Origin: Mycobacterium sp. ACS4054
Lineage (GTDB): Bacteria; Actinomycetota; Actinomycetes; Mycobacteriales; Mycobacteriaceae
Assembly: GCF_001667275.1 (NCBI RefSeq)
Contig: NZ_LZHV01000028.1
Coordinates: 1 to 48,811, forward strand
Reading direction: 5' to 3'
Length of the DNA: 48,811 nt
Under the pieces are notes generated by a model. It was not told where the DNA came from. It saw only the letters and a list, made by a program, of their open reading frames with translations, and did no database searches. The translations under genes were made by a program, and so were the position numbers. Positions 18,638 to 27,227 of the stretch are shown one piece after another; positions within the stretch are counted from its first letter, which is position 1, and every line of letters begins with the position of its first letter.

Positions 18638-18681
18638 AAAAAAATCCGCGCGTCCGTGAGGAAGGACGCGCGGATTTTTTT
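18638..18681. terminator. strong bidirectional intrinsic terminator
   Basis: An 18-bp perfect stem: seven A then TCCGCGCGTCC (18638-18655), an 8-nt loop, and GGACGCGCGGA then seven T (18664-18681). It has a U-tract in both directions and lies exactly between the convergent Rv0455c-like and mmpL genes (6 bp after one stop and 6 bp after the other). It is one of the clearest intrinsic terminators in the window. Confidence 0.93.
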
Positions 18682-18687
18682 GTCCGA

Positions 18688-21618
18688 TCAGCGCGGCTGT
18701 ACCACTCCGCCCGCCGGGCGCTCGTCGACGTTCTTGAGCAGCAGTTCGCGCACCGCGGGACGCGGTCCGTACGGTCGGAGCATGGTGCTGGCCGGGCGTG
18801 GACGCACGTGCTGCGGCCACCAGAACCAGCGCCCGAGCAGGGTGGCCAGCGACGGCGTCATGAACGACCGCACGATCAAGGTGTCGAACAACAGACCCAA
18901 CGCGATCGTCGTACCCACTTGGGCCATCACCAGCAGCGGGCTGAACATGAACGTGGCCATGGTCGCGGCGAACACGAGCCCGGCGGAGGTCACCACGGAG
19001 CCCGAACCGGCCATCGCGCGGATCGTCCCCGTTCTGAGCCCGGCGTGGATTTCCTCCTTGAACCGCGATATCAACAGCAGGTTGTAGTCCGAGCCCACCG
19101 CCAGCAGCAGGATGATCGCCATCGCCAGCACCATCCAGTGCAACTTCATGCCCAGGATGTACTGCCATAGGAGCACGGAGAGTCCGAACGAGGCGCCCAG
19201 TGACAGCAACACCGTACCGACGATCACCAGGGCCGCGACGACGCTTCGGGTGATCACCAGCATGATGATGAAAATCAGTGTGGCAGCGGCAATTCCGGCG
19301 ATCAGCAGGTCGATGTCGGAGCCGTCGTGCATGTCCTTGTAGGTCGCGGCGGTGCCGCCGAGGTAGACCTTGGAGCCCTCCCAGGGCGTGCCCTTGATGG
19401 CCTCGTGCACGGCCTGCTTGATCGGTTCGATGTGGCTGATGCCTTCGGGACTCGCCGGGTCGCCTTCATGGGAGATGATCAACCGGACTGCGTGCCCATC
19501 GGGCGAGATGAAATTCTTCAGACCCCGTGCGAAGTCCGGGCTCTTGAAGGCCTCCGGCGGAAGGTAGAACGTGTCGTCATTCTTTGCTTTATCGAAGGCG
19601 TCGCCTTGCGCGGTGGCGTTGTCCGCCTGCGCTTTCGACTGTTCGTTGAGGCCCATGGTGGTCGCGTAGTTCGACATGATGGTGTCGAGGTTGCGCTGCT
19701 GACTCTCGATCTGCGGCGGTATGAGCGCCACCAACTGTGGCTGAATCCGATCCAGCTTGTCCAGGTTCGCGCTGAGCTCCACGATGTTCTGGGCCACCTG
19801 GTCGATGCCGTCGAGCGCGTTGAAGACCGACCGTAGCGCCCAGCAGACCGGGATGTCGTAGCAGTGCCGCTCCCAGTAGAAAAAGCTGCGGATCGGCCGC
19901 AAGAAGTCGTCGAAGTTGGCGATGTCGTCGCGCAACGCCTCGGTGATCTTCACGGTTTCTTTTGTGAGCCTGGTGGTTTCATGCGTCGTGTTGCTGAGGT
20001 CCTGGGTCACCCGCATCTGTTCATGCAGGGTGGCCATGGTCCTCTTCAGCTCGTCGGCCTGCTTGAGCAGATTGTTCGCCTGCTCCTCCTGATAGTGCTG
20101 GGTCTGGATGCGACCCGCGGCTTGTGCACTCATCTGAAAACCGAGGGTGCTGTGGTCCAGCGGCGTGCCCAGCGGCCGGGTGATGGTCTGCACCCGGCCG
20201 ATACCCGGGATGTGGAAGACCGCCTTGGCAACCTTGTCCAGGACGAGGAAATCGGCCGGGTTACGCAGGTCGTGATCGGTCTCGATCATCAACAACTCGG
20301 GATTGAGCCGAGCCTGGTCGAAGTGCCGGTCGGCGGCGGCATAACCGACGTTGGCCGGGGTGTCCGCCGGCAGGAAGTGGCGGTTGTCGTAGTCCGTCTT
20401 ATACCCGGGGAGGGCGAGCAGACCGACCAATGCGATGCCGATGGTCACCGCGAGAACCGGTGCGGGCCAACGGACGACGGCGGTGCCGATGCGACGCCAG
20501 CCCCGGGTCTGCAGCTTGCGCTTCGGATCCATGAGCTTGAAGAACGAAGCCACCGTCAACATCGCCGGGGCCAGCGTCAAAGCCGCCAACACCGCGACCA
20601 GCATGCCGACCGCGCACGGCACCCCGAGCGACTCGAAATACGGCAGCCGGCAGAAGCTCAGGCAGTACATCGCGCCGGCGATCGTCAGGCCCGATCCCAG
20701 CACGACGTGCGCGGTGCTGTGGAACATGGTGTAGAACGCTTGCTCGCGGGTCTCGCCCAGACCGCGGGCCTCGTGGTAGCGGCCGACCACGAAGATGGCG
20801 TAATCCGTCCCGGCTGCTATCGCCATCAGCACCAGCATGTTGTTGGCGAAGGTCGACAGCCCCATGATGCCGTAGTTACCGAGCGTCGCGACGACACCGC
20901 GGGCCGCAGCCAACTCGATGAACACCATGGCCAGCATGATCAGAACGATGCTGATCTTCCGATAGACGATCAGCAGCATCACGATGATCACCAAGAAGGT
21001 GACAAGGGTGACGAGCATGACGCCCTTCTCACCCGCGTGGGACTGGTCGGCGAACAGCGGACCGGCGCCGGTCACATACGCCTTGATGCCCGGCGGCGCG
21101 GGCACCGAGTCCACGATCTTGCGCACGGCCAGGGCGGACTCGTTCGCCAGCCCGCCGCCCATGTTGCCGACGAGGTAGACCTGGACGTAGGCGGCCTTCT
21201 GATCGTGGCTCTGGGAACCCGCCGCCGTCAGCGGATCGCTCCAGAAATCCTGGACGTGCTGAACGTGTTTCTTGTCTTGCTCTACGCGCCTGACGATTTC
21301 GTCGTAGTAGCGGTGCGCTTCGGCCCCGAGTGGCTTGTCGCCCTCCAGCAAGATCATGGCCGAGTTGTCGGAGTTGAACTCTTTAAACGTCGATCCGACC
21401 TTCATCATCGACTGAAAGGACGCCGCGTCCGTCGGGCTCATCGACACCGAGTGGGTTTTGGCGACGACCTCCAGCTGCGGGGCCACCGTGTTGGTGACGA
21501 ACACGATGCCCAACCACACCAGGACGATCGGCAGCGCCAGCCGGTGGATCATCCGCGGCAGGAACGGGGGGATCAGCGGCTGGTCTACGCGCGGCGGAGC
21601 CTCGGCTGGCTCGCTCAT
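18688..21618 (-). CDS. mmpL4: RND-family lipid/siderophore transporter MmpL4-like
   Basis: A 976-aa inner-membrane transporter (967 in M. tuberculosis MmpL4). It has the MmpL plan: TM1 near residue 30, a periplasmic domain, a TM2-6 bundle with [16 protein letters not shown], a second large periplasmic domain with a long coiled-coil part (about residues 480-640), and TM7-12 with [16 protein letters not shown]. The two D-Y pairs in TM4 and TM10 are the proton-relay residues. The motif [13 protein letters not shown] in the second domain is MmpL4/5-type. The ATG overlaps the mmpS stop by ATGA, so the pair is translated together. It may be a paralogue rather than the strict MmpL4 orthologue, because orientation and position differ from H37Rv. 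Confidence 0.9.
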   Translation of the reverse strand: MSEPAEAPPRVDQPLIPPFLPRMIHRLALPIVLVWLGIVFVTNTVAPQLEVVAKTHSVSMSPTDAASFQSMMKVGSTFKEFNSDNSAMILLEGDKPLGAEAHRYYDEIVRRVEQDKKHVQHVQDFWSDPLTAAGSQSHDQKAAYVQVYLVGNMGGGLANESALAVRKIVDSVPAPPGIKAYVTGAGPLFADQSHAGEKGVMLVTLVTFLVIIVMLLIVYRKISIVLIMLAMVFIELAAARGVVATLGNYGIMGLSTFANNMLVLMAIAAGTDYAIFVVGRYHEARGLGETREQAFYTMFHSTAHVVLGSGLTIAGAMYCLSFCRLPYFESLGVPCAVGMLVAVLAALTLAPAMLTVASFFKLMDPKRKLQTRGWRRIGTAVVRWPAPVLAVTIGIALVGLLALPGYKTDYDNRHFLPADTPANVGYAAADRHFDQARLNPELLMIETDHDLRNPADFLVLDKVAKAVFHIPGIGRVQTITRPLGTPLDHSTLGFQMSAQAAGRIQTQHYQEEQANNLLKQADELKRTMATLHEQMRVTQDLSNTTHETTRLTKETVKITEALRDDIANFDDFLRPIRSFFYWERHCYDIPVCWALRSVFNALDGIDQVAQNIVELSANLDKLDRIQPQLVALIPPQIESQQRNLDTIMSNYATTMGLNEQSKAQADNATAQGDAFDKAKNDDTFYLPPEAFKSPDFARGLKNFISPDGHAVRLIISHEGDPASPEGISHIEPIKQAVHEAIKGTPWEGSKVYLGGTAATYKDMHDGSDIDLLIAGIAAATLIFIIMLVITRSVVAALVIVGTVLLSLGASFGLSVLLWQYILGMKLHWMVLAMAIILLLAVGSDYNLLLISRFKEEIHAGLRTGTIRAMAGSGSVVTSAGLVFAATMATFMFSPLLVMAQVGTTIALGLLFDTLIVRSFMTPSLATLLGRWFWWPQHVRPRPASTMLRPYGPRPAVRELLLKNVDERPAGGVVQPR

Positions 21619-22169
21619 GCGGACTTGTCCAGGCAATAGACGAAGGCGTTCACGGTTTGGGTGGAATCGGAGCGGTTCGGAGTCTTGATGACGTCACCGC
21701 TCCCGTCGTGCTTGTTCACCACGAATTGGCAGGCGATCCAACTGCCGTCGCCTTGCGCCACCAGGTTTGCCGGGATGCCGGGCTTCGTTGAACTCAATAC
21801 TTTGCTCCAGGGCAACGGCACGTTGAGGGCCTGCTGTGGATGGGAGTTTTCGTCGAGGTAGTTGATGGTTGCCGTGCTGCCCGGTGGTCCCCAGACCTGG
21901 AGCGTGATCGTCTTGGCGTTGAACTCGTCGAGGACCTCGCCCGAGGTGCCACCACCGAACGAACCTTTGTGAACGCCGAATACACCGTGCAATCGGTATA
22001 CGACGAATCCCGACAGCGCGACGACAGCCGTGATCGTGAGCACCAACCAGAAACGCGCGAACAGGCCTTTCAGGCCTTTCTTCTTGGCGCGCTGCGGAGC
22101 GAGGTTTTCGCCCTCCCCGCCGGCAGAGCCCACCTTCAGCGGCTCGGTCCTTGGCTCAGTCGTCGTCAT
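21615..22169 (-). CDS. mmpS4: MmpS-family accessory protein with N-terminal extension
   Basis: A 184-aa membrane protein that partners MmpL for export across the periplasm. Residues 1-40 are a cytoplasmic extension ending in basic [15 protein letters not shown]; 41-60 is the single membrane helix; the rest is the MmpS beta-sandwich with [22 protein letters not shown] and [10 protein letters not shown], and the end VYCLDKSA. The two cysteines (in IACQF and VYCLD) are the usual pair. M. tuberculosis MmpS4 and MmpS5 are about 140 aa and lack such an extension. The ATG at 22169 has CGGAG five bases upstream. It follows the tetR gene by 25 bp and overlaps mmpL by four bases. Confidence 0.88.
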   Translation of the reverse strand: MTTTEPRTEPLKVGSAGGEGENLAPQRAKKKGLKGLFARFWLVLTITAVVALSGFVVYRLHGVFGVHKGSFGGGTSGEVLDEFNAKTITLQVWGPPGSTATINYLDENSHPQQALNVPLPWSKVLSSTKPGIPANLVAQGDGSWIACQFVVNKHDGSGDVIKTPNRSDSTQTVNAFVYCLDKSA

Positions 22170-22194
22170 GGGCACTCCGAGTCCTTCCCCCTAA

Positions 22195-22881
22195 TCATGG
22201 CTTCTCCGCGATGAGGCCGACGCACGTCGCGGTCAGCAGCCGGGTGAGGGCCGACGCGAAGTCCAGATTCCATTCCGGCGGAATCACTTCCGGCTCCTCG
22301 GCATAGGCGTCGTTGAGGCGCTCCGGCGGGTTGGCGACCTGCCACAGCGTGGCCGCGAGCGAGTACGCCGCGAGCAAGATGTCGAGCGACCCCGAGCGGC
22401 CGAGCTCCGGCAGCGCGCTCTCGATGGAATCGGCGAGCGAGAGCGTGGCGGCGGTGCTGATGCGCTTGACCTCGACGACCCGCTCCACGTCCACCTCGTG
22501 TTCGAGGTGCAGGTGCAGGTTCGCCAGCAGGTCGCAGAAGAGCGGGTCCTGGGCCAGGGCGTCGGCCAGCGTCTCAGCGATCTGCGACGGCGACTTCCGG
22601 CCGGGCTGGGCCAGTTTCTCGGACACGGTGTTCGACCAGCGCACCCAGCCCTCGGCGGACAGGTGCAGGAGGACTTCCTTGTGCGAGGTGAAGTAGCGGC
22701 GCACGGCCGAGTAGTGAATGCCGGCGCGGCTGGCGACGGCGGTCAACGTGACCGAGGCGACGCCCGTCTCGAGCGCCAGCGAACGCGCGGCTTCCACGAG
22801 TGCCTCCGCACGTTGGCGCTTCTTCTCCTCGGTGCGGGCACGCTGGAAAGTCAACTGCGCCACCGACAGAGCGTAACGCAC
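22195..22881 (-). CDS. TetR family regulator (Rv0452-like) heading the mmpS-mmpL operon
   Basis: A 228-aa regulator. The N-terminus (VRYALSVAQLTFQRARTEEK) resembles Rv0452. The helix-turn-helix covers residues about 35-75: VTLTAVASRAGIHYSAVRRY and FTSHKEVLLHL. The GTG start at 22881 lies inside the first of two tandem 22-bp repeats that are the likely operator, so self-repression is expected. In H37Rv the regulator is divergent from mmpS4-mmpL4; here all three read leftward with a 25-bp gap and an ATGA overlap, so regulator and transporter share one transcript. Confidence 0.92.
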   Translation of the reverse strand: MRYALSVAQLTFQRARTEEKKRQRAEALVEAARSLALETGVASVTLTAVASRAGIHYSAVRRYFTSHKEVLLHLSAEGWVRWSNTVSEKLAQPGRKSPSQIAETLADALAQDPLFCDLLANLHLHLEHEVDVERVVEVKRISTAATLSLADSIESALPELGRSGSLDILLAAYSLAATLWQVANPPERLNDAYAEEPEVIPPEWNLDFASALTRLLTATCVGLIAEKP

Positions 22882-22918
22882 ATTGTGTGATTTGTATAAC
22901 GCACGCCGTGTGATTTGT
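22874..22918. promoter_or_regulatory. tandem 22-bp direct repeat, probable TetR operator
   Basis: Unit 1 (22874-22895) and unit 2 (22897-22918) share TAACGCAC, then three variable bases (ATT or GCC), then GTGTGATTTGT: 19 of 22 identical, with a 23-bp period. Unit 1 includes the tetR start codon. A TATACA sequence in the leftward direction at the unit junction is a possible -10. The region is AT-rich compared with its surroundings. Two helical turns between units would put two regulator dimers on the same face. Confidence 0.75.
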
Positions 22919-22962
22919 GCCAGGTCACCGCGGCGCGCTGCGGCCGGGCAACGGCGCCGGTG

Positions 22963-23829
22963 TCAAGCCTTGGGCGGCAAGCCTTTTCGCAAGCCGCCCA
23001 GCATCGCCGCGACCACCCCGGCGACCACCAGCGCGGCCCCGGTCAGCAGCGTCAGGTTGAGCCATTCGTGCAGGCCCCCCTCGGCGCGGCCGACCATCAC
23101 CTCGGCGATGCGGCGGATGTCGCCGGTGGTGCGGTTGAGCGCGTCGTTGACGTACCGCTGGGCGATCTCGATGCCCGCCCAGCCGCCGGCGCCGACCAGC
23201 AGCGCGGAGATGCCCAGGCTGGTGAGCGCCTGGCCGCGGCGGCGGGCGAGGGCCAGCGTGAGCACCGCGCAGACGACGCCGAGCGCGGCCGCCCCGATGC
23301 TCACCCAGGGGCCCCAGGTGGCGAGCGGGCGCAGCTGCCCCTGCCGCAGCGATCGTGGCGGCGATGCGGTCAACGGAACGGTAAGCGTCGCAGGAACTTT
23401 CACGTTGTGGCTGCTCAGGATCCGCTGCAGCGACGGGTCCTGCAGCATCGGGGCGACGTCGATCTCCCAGGCCTCGCCGGCGCCGTCGGCCGCGAACAAC
23501 CAGCGGTGCGCGGCGCTGTTCGCCCGGGCGAACAGCCCCGGAAACGCCGGCCCGGCGGTGAACGCGGCGGCGGCCCGGTGCAGCTCCGCGCCGTCGACCG
23601 GCCGGCCTCCCCTGGTGTGCTCGGCGATGAGCGCCGTCGCGCGGCCGGTCAGTTCATTCGCGGCGGCGGCCTGCAGCGCGGGGTCCGTCGCGGCCCGCTG
23701 GGCCAGCGCCGCGTAGCCGCCCTCGCTGACGACGTTGAGCTGCAGCCACGCCGCCGGGATCGCGACCGCCAGCGCGACGGTGGTGGCCAGCCACAGCACC
23801 GCCCGCAGCACCGCGGCCAGGAAGCGCAC
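22963..23829 (-). CDS. integral membrane protein, function unknown
   Basis: A 288-aa protein. A hydrophobic N-terminal segment (residues about 4-25, LAAVLRAVLWLATTVALAVAIP) is followed by an extracytoplasmic-looking domain of about 150 residues. Three further hydrophobic segments come at about 170-190, 197-215 and 255-280 (LTLLTGAALVVAGVVAAML). I recognise no family; it resembles actinobacterial hypothetical membrane proteins. The GTG at 23829 is 12 bp after the DinB-like stop on the same strand. A TAGGGT hexamer that includes that stop codon ends eight bases before the GTG and may be an extra promoter. No counterpart is recalled at this place in H37Rv. Confidence 0.82.
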   Translation of the reverse strand: MRFLAAVLRAVLWLATTVALAVAIPAAWLQLNVVSEGGYAALAQRAATDPALQAAAANELTGRATALIAEHTRGGRPVDGAELHRAAAAFTAGPAFPGLFARANSAAHRWLFAADGAGEAWEIDVAPMLQDPSLQRILSSHNVKVPATLTVPLTASPPRSLRQGQLRPLATWGPWVSIGAAALGVVCAVLTLALARRRGQALTSLGISALLVGAGGWAGIEIAQRYVNDALNRTTGDIRRIAEVMVGRAEGGLHEWLNLTLLTGAALVVAGVVAAMLGGLRKGLPPKA

Positions 23830-23840
23830 GCCGGAAAACC

Positions 23841-24365
23841 CTAGGGCGCGATGCCGCGAACGTAAGCGGCCTGCCCGAGGTGTTGGGCGCAGTCGTCGAT
23901 GATGCTGACCAATCGCGCGCTGGCCGTCACCGGCGGGTCCCAGTTGGTGTCGACCACCCGCTCCAGCTCGCCGGCGGTCACGCCGGCGACGTATTCAAGG
24001 GTGAGCTCGTGCACTGCGTGGTAGTACGCGGAGAGCAGGTCCGCGGGCGCCTTGACCTTCCCGACCTGCTCGGGCTTGTGCCCGTAGCCGGTGTCGTTGC
24101 GCGGCAGGTCCAGCCCGAACCGGTCCACCCAGCCGTCGCGCAGCCACACCTGCTCGACGCCGGCCACGTCGGCCAGCTGGACGTCCTGCACCCGCGCGCT
24201 GTGCCAGAGCAACCAGGCGATGCTGTTGGCGTCGGGCGTCGCCCGATAGTCGGCGACCTCGTCGGTCAACCCGTCGGCGATGTCGTCGACGTGTTCGATC
24301 AACCGGGTGAAGGCGTCGCGGAGCACTTCTTGGACGGCGGCATCGGGGCTGGAGGTGTTGGCCAT
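23841..24365 (-). CDS. DinB/mycothiol-dependent-enzyme fold protein (Rv0443-like)
   Basis: A 174-aa four-helix-bundle protein of the DinB_2/DUF664 type. Three conserved histidines fit the family's metal site: WHSARVQDVQ near residue 54, YHAVHEL near 115-119, and CAQHLGQAAYVRG near 161. Members of this superfamily often use mycothiol or bacillithiol, but the substrate here is unknown. The ATG at 24365 follows TAGTGT by six bases, so the transcript is probably leaderless. It is divergent from the amidohydrolase gene with 53 bp between starts. Confidence 0.88.
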   Translation of the reverse strand: MANTSSPDAAVQEVLRDAFTRLIEHVDDIADGLTDEVADYRATPDANSIAWLLWHSARVQDVQLADVAGVEQVWLRDGWVDRFGLDLPRNDTGYGHKPEQVGKVKAPADLLSAYYHAVHELTLEYVAGVTAGELERVVDTNWDPPVTASARLVSIIDDCAQHLGQAAYVRGIAP

Positions 24366-24371
24366 ACAGCG

Positions 24372-24412
24372 ACACTAGATCCTGGCACGACCCACCGGCG
24401 CGGTCGTAGATT
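24372..24412. promoter_or_regulatory. back-to-back -10 elements of a divergent leaderless gene pair
   Basis: TAGTGT on the minus strand (24372-24377) ends six bases before the DinB-like ATG; TAGATT on the plus strand (24407-24412) ends six bases before the amidohydrolase ATG. Only 29 bp separate the two hexamers, so the -35 regions must overlap and the two promoters may compete or share a regulator. Confidence 0.6.
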
Positions 24413-24418
24413 GTTTGG

Positions 24419-26161
24419 ATGACGTACGACCTGATCATCCGCAATGGCACCATCGTCGACGGTCTGGGCGGTGAGCCGTACGTCGGCGACGTCGCGGTGC
24501 GAGACGGCCTCATCGCGGCGGTCGGCCACGTCAACGGCGAGACCGCCGACCGCGAGATCGACGCCACCGGGCTGCTGGTCACCCCCGGCTTCGTCGACCT
24601 GCACACCCACTACGACGGCCAGTCCATCTGGTCGGAACGCCTGACCCCGTCCTCGGCGCACGGCGTGACCACGGTGGTGATGGGCAACTGCGGGGTCGGC
24701 TTCGCCCCGTGCCGCCAGGAGGACCACGACGTGCTCGTCGACGTGATGGCCGGGGTCGAGGACATCCCCGGCGTGGTCATGACCGACGGCCTGCCCTGGA
24801 CGTGGGAGACGTTCCCCGAATACCTGGACGCGCTGGATTCGGGCAAGCGTGACATCGACGTCGCGGCGTACCTGCCGCACTCGCCGCTGCGGGTCTACGT
24901 GATGGGCCAGCGCGGCGCCAACCGCGAACCGGCCACCGCCGAAGACTTGGCCAAGATGCGGGCGCTGGCCAAGGAGGCGGTCGAGGTCGGAGCGCTCGGC
25001 TTCGCATCGTCCCGGCTGACCATCCACAAAACCGAAAGCGGTTCGCCCATCCCGAGTTACGACGCCGCCCGGGAGGAGATCGAGGAGATCGCCCGCGGGG
25101 TCGTGGACGGCGGCGGGGGCCTGCTGCAGTTCGTGCCGGACATCCCCGCCGGTGGCTACGAGCCCGTGCTGCAGACGGTGTTCGACGTGGCCGAGGACGT
25201 GGGCCTGCCGCTGACGTTCACGCTGGTCGTCGCGAACGCCGGCGATCCGACGTGGCCGGACGCCATCACGATGATCGAGAAGGCGAATTCACGGGCGGGC
25301 TCCGACGGCCCGCAGATCACCGCGCAGCTGCTGCCGCGCCCGATCGGCCTGATCATCGGGCTGCAGCTGTCGGCCAACCCATTCGTGCTCTACCCCAGCT
25401 ACCGCGAGATAGCGCACCTGCCGCTGGCCGAGCGGGTCGCCGAGATGCGCAAGCCGGAGGTGCGCGCCCGCATCCTGGCCGACAAGCCCGGCGCCGGCCA
25501 CCCGATCCTGTACGTGGCGCAGATGTGGGATTGGATCTTCCCGCTGGGCGACAACCCCGACTACGAGCCGAACCCGGCGGACAGCATCGGCGCCCGGGCG
25601 CGGGCCAAGGGGGTGGCGCCGATGGAGGAGGCCTACGACCGGCTGCTCGACGACGACGGCCGCGCCATGCTGTTGGTGGCCACCAGCAACCTGCAGGGCA
25701 ACTCGCTGGACACCGTCGGCGAGCTGCTGCACCGCGACGACGTGATCCTGGGGCTCGGCGACGGCGGCGCCCACTACGGGATGATCTGCGACGCCAGTTA
25801 CTCCACGTATTTTCTGGCGCACTGGGCGCGCGACCGCAAATCGGGGCGGTTCACCGTGCCGGCGGCGGTCCGGGAGCTGACGTCGGTGCCCGCCCGGGTC
25901 GCGGGGCTGGGCGATCGGGGCCGCATCGCCGTCGGGTACAAGGCCGACCTCAACGTCATCGACCACGCGGCATTGCGCCTGCATAAACCCGTTATCAGCT
26001 ACGACCTGCCGGCCGGGGGGCGGCGCCTGGACCAGACCGCCGACGGGTACGTCGCGACGATCGTGGCCGGGGAAGTGATCGCGGAGAACGGCGTCCCCAC
26101 CGACGCCCGTCCAGGCAAGTTGGTGCGGGGGCGGCAAACTTGCCCGGTACCCGCGCAATAA
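24419..26161 (+). CDS. N-acyl-D-amino-acid amidohydrolase-like protein
   Basis: A 580-aa metal-dependent amidohydrolase of the D-aminoacylase group. The start YDLIIRNGTIVDGLGGEPY and PGFVDLHTHYDGQ (first metal histidines) are standard, followed by GVTTVVMGNCGVGFAP, a DaaA-type signature with the metal-binding cysteine. Near the C-terminus GDGGAHYGMICDAS supplies the catalytic aspartate region, and GYKADLNVID is the return to the small domain. It probably deacylates N-acyl-D-amino acids or a related amide; the real substrate cannot be read. The ATG is set by the leaderless -10 just upstream. No gene is recalled at this place in H37Rv; it is an accessory gene between the Rv0443 and PPE10 counterparts. 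Confidence 0.9.
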   Translation: MTYDLIIRNGTIVDGLGGEPYVGDVAVRDGLIAAVGHVNGETADREIDATGLLVTPGFVDLHTHYDGQSIWSERLTPSSAHGVTTVVMGNCGVGFAPCRQEDHDVLVDVMAGVEDIPGVVMTDGLPWTWETFPEYLDALDSGKRDIDVAAYLPHSPLRVYVMGQRGANREPATAEDLAKMRALAKEAVEVGALGFASSRLTIHKTESGSPIPSYDAAREEIEEIARGVVDGGGGLLQFVPDIPAGGYEPVLQTVFDVAEDVGLPLTFTLVVANAGDPTWPDAITMIEKANSRAGSDGPQITAQLLPRPIGLIIGLQLSANPFVLYPSYREIAHLPLAERVAEMRKPEVRARILADKPGAGHPILYVAQMWDWIFPLGDNPDYEPNPADSIGARARAKGVAPMEEAYDRLLDDDGRAMLLVATSNLQGNSLDTVGELLHRDDVILGLGDGGAHYGMICDASYSTYFLAHWARDRKSGRFTVPAAVRELTSVPARVAGLGDRGRIAVGYKADLNVIDHAALRLHKPVISYDLPAGGRRLDQTADGYVATIVAGEVIAENGVPTDARPGKLVRGRQTCPVPAQ

Positions 26162-26187
26162 CGCCACCAAAGCGGCCAAATCCCAGG

Positions 26188-26193
26188 TAAGTT
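26188..26193 (+). promoter_or_regulatory. -10 element for the PPE gene
   Basis: TAAGTT ends six bases before the PPE GTG at 26200, which places the transcription start on the start codon. The gap after the amidohydrolase stop is only 38 bp. Confidence 0.5.
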
Positions 26194-26199
26194 GAGCCG

Positions 26200-26805
26200 G
26201 TGACGAGCCCGCATTTTGCGTGGTTGCCGCCAGAAGTCAACTCGGCACGAATCTTCTCGGGTCCCGGAGCCGGGCCGCTGCTTGCTGCCGCGGAAGCGTG
26301 GGACGGGTTGGCCGAGGACCTGGCATCGTCAGCATCGTCGTTTTCTTCGGTCACGTCAAATCTTGCCAACGGATCCTGGCAGGGGCCGTCGTCGGCGGCG
26401 ATGATGGCGCTCGCCACGCACTACGTCAGCTGGCTCAGCGCGGCGGCGGCGCAGGCCGAGGCGGTGTCCAGCCAGGCCTCGGCCGTCGCGGCCGCGTTCG
26501 AGGGGGCGCTGGCGGCCACCGTGCAGCCCGCAGTGGTCGCGGCCAACCGCGCGCTGGCGCAGGCGTTGTCGTCCACCAACTGGCTGGGACAGAACACCCC
26601 GGCGATCGCCGACATCGAGGCCGCCTACGACCAGATGTGGGCCTCGGACGTCGAGGCGATGTACGGCTACCACGCCGACGCCTCGGCGGCCGTGGAGAAG
26701 CTGGCGCCCTGGCAGCAGGTGCTGCAGAACCTCGGTTTCCACTTCAGCAGCAGCGGCCAGCTCACGTTCGGCCTGCCGGCGGCGCGGGTTCCGCGCACGC
26801 TGTAG
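26200..26805 (+). CDS. short PPE protein, PPE10-type without the repeat tail
   Basis: A 201-aa PPE-family protein. The start [15 protein letters not shown] carries the PPE signature at residues 10-12; the family WxG turn is in GSWQGPSS near residue 65; the rest of the helical hairpin runs to about residue 165 ([20 protein letters not shown]). M. tuberculosis PPE10 (Rv0442c) is about 487 aa with a long NxGxGNxG-type repeat tail, but here the protein stops after a 25-residue tail ([20 protein letters not shown]), with no repeats. PPE proteins are normally exported by ESX systems as a heterodimer with a PE partner, but no pe gene is adjacent. The start is supported by the -10 at 26188. Confidence 0.9.
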   Translation: MTSPHFAWLPPEVNSARIFSGPGAGPLLAAAEAWDGLAEDLASSASSFSSVTSNLANGSWQGPSSAAMMALATHYVSWLSAAAAQAEAVSSQASAVAAAFEGALAATVQPAVVAANRALAQALSSTNWLGQNTPAIADIEAAYDQMWASDVEAMYGYHADASAAVEKLAPWQQVLQNLGFHFSSSGQLTFGLPAARVPRTL

Positions 26806-26821
26806 CCGCCCGGCCCGCGCC

Positions 26822-26827
26822 TATCCT
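26822..26827 (+). promoter_or_regulatory. -10 element for the flavin-barrel gene
   Basis: TATCCT ends seven bases before the ATG at 26835. It is within the 29-bp gap after the PPE stop and no ribosome-binding site is present, so a leaderless start is likely. Confidence 0.6.
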
Positions 26828-26834
26828 GAGCATC

Positions 26835-27227
26835 ATGCGCACGAAGAAGAGCGTGGACTTCGAGCGGCTCGCCGCCGCTCTCCCCGACTACCCGTACGCC
26901 TACCTGGTCACCGTCGATGACGACTACCGCGTGCACACCGTGACGGTCGAGCCGCAGCTGGGCGAGGCCAGGCTCGACATCGGGCTCATCGGCGGCCGCA
27001 CCCAACAGAATCTGGCCAGGCGCCGCGACGTCACGCTGCTGTGGCCCCCGACGGAGCCGGGCGGCTACTCGCTGATCGTCGACGGCACGGCCGAGGTGAC
27101 CGAGGCCGGCGACGCCGTTCGCCTGGGCGTCGTGCCCACCCGCGCGCTGCTGCACCGCGACGCCGGCCCCGACTCGCCGGAGGCGGCCAAGGGCTGCCTG
27201 CACGACTGCGTGGTGTTCTCCAAGTGA
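26835..27227 (+). CDS. pyridoxamine 5'-phosphate oxidase-like split-barrel protein (Rv0441c position)
   Basis: A 130-aa protein that looks like the FMN/F420-binding split barrel: [21 protein letters not shown] near the N-terminus, [24 protein letters not shown] in the middle and [12 protein letters not shown] further on fit the strand order of that fold. Ligand and substrate are unknown. Its place between the PPE10 and groEL2 counterparts matches Rv0441c. The stop overlaps the start of the next gene by GTGA. Confidence 0.78.
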   Translation: MRTKKSVDFERLAAALPDYPYAYLVTVDDDYRVHTVTVEPQLGEARLDIGLIGGRTQQNLARRRDVTLLWPPTEPGGYSLIVDGTAEVTEAGDAVRLGVVPTRALLHRDAGPDSPEAAKGCLHDCVVFSK

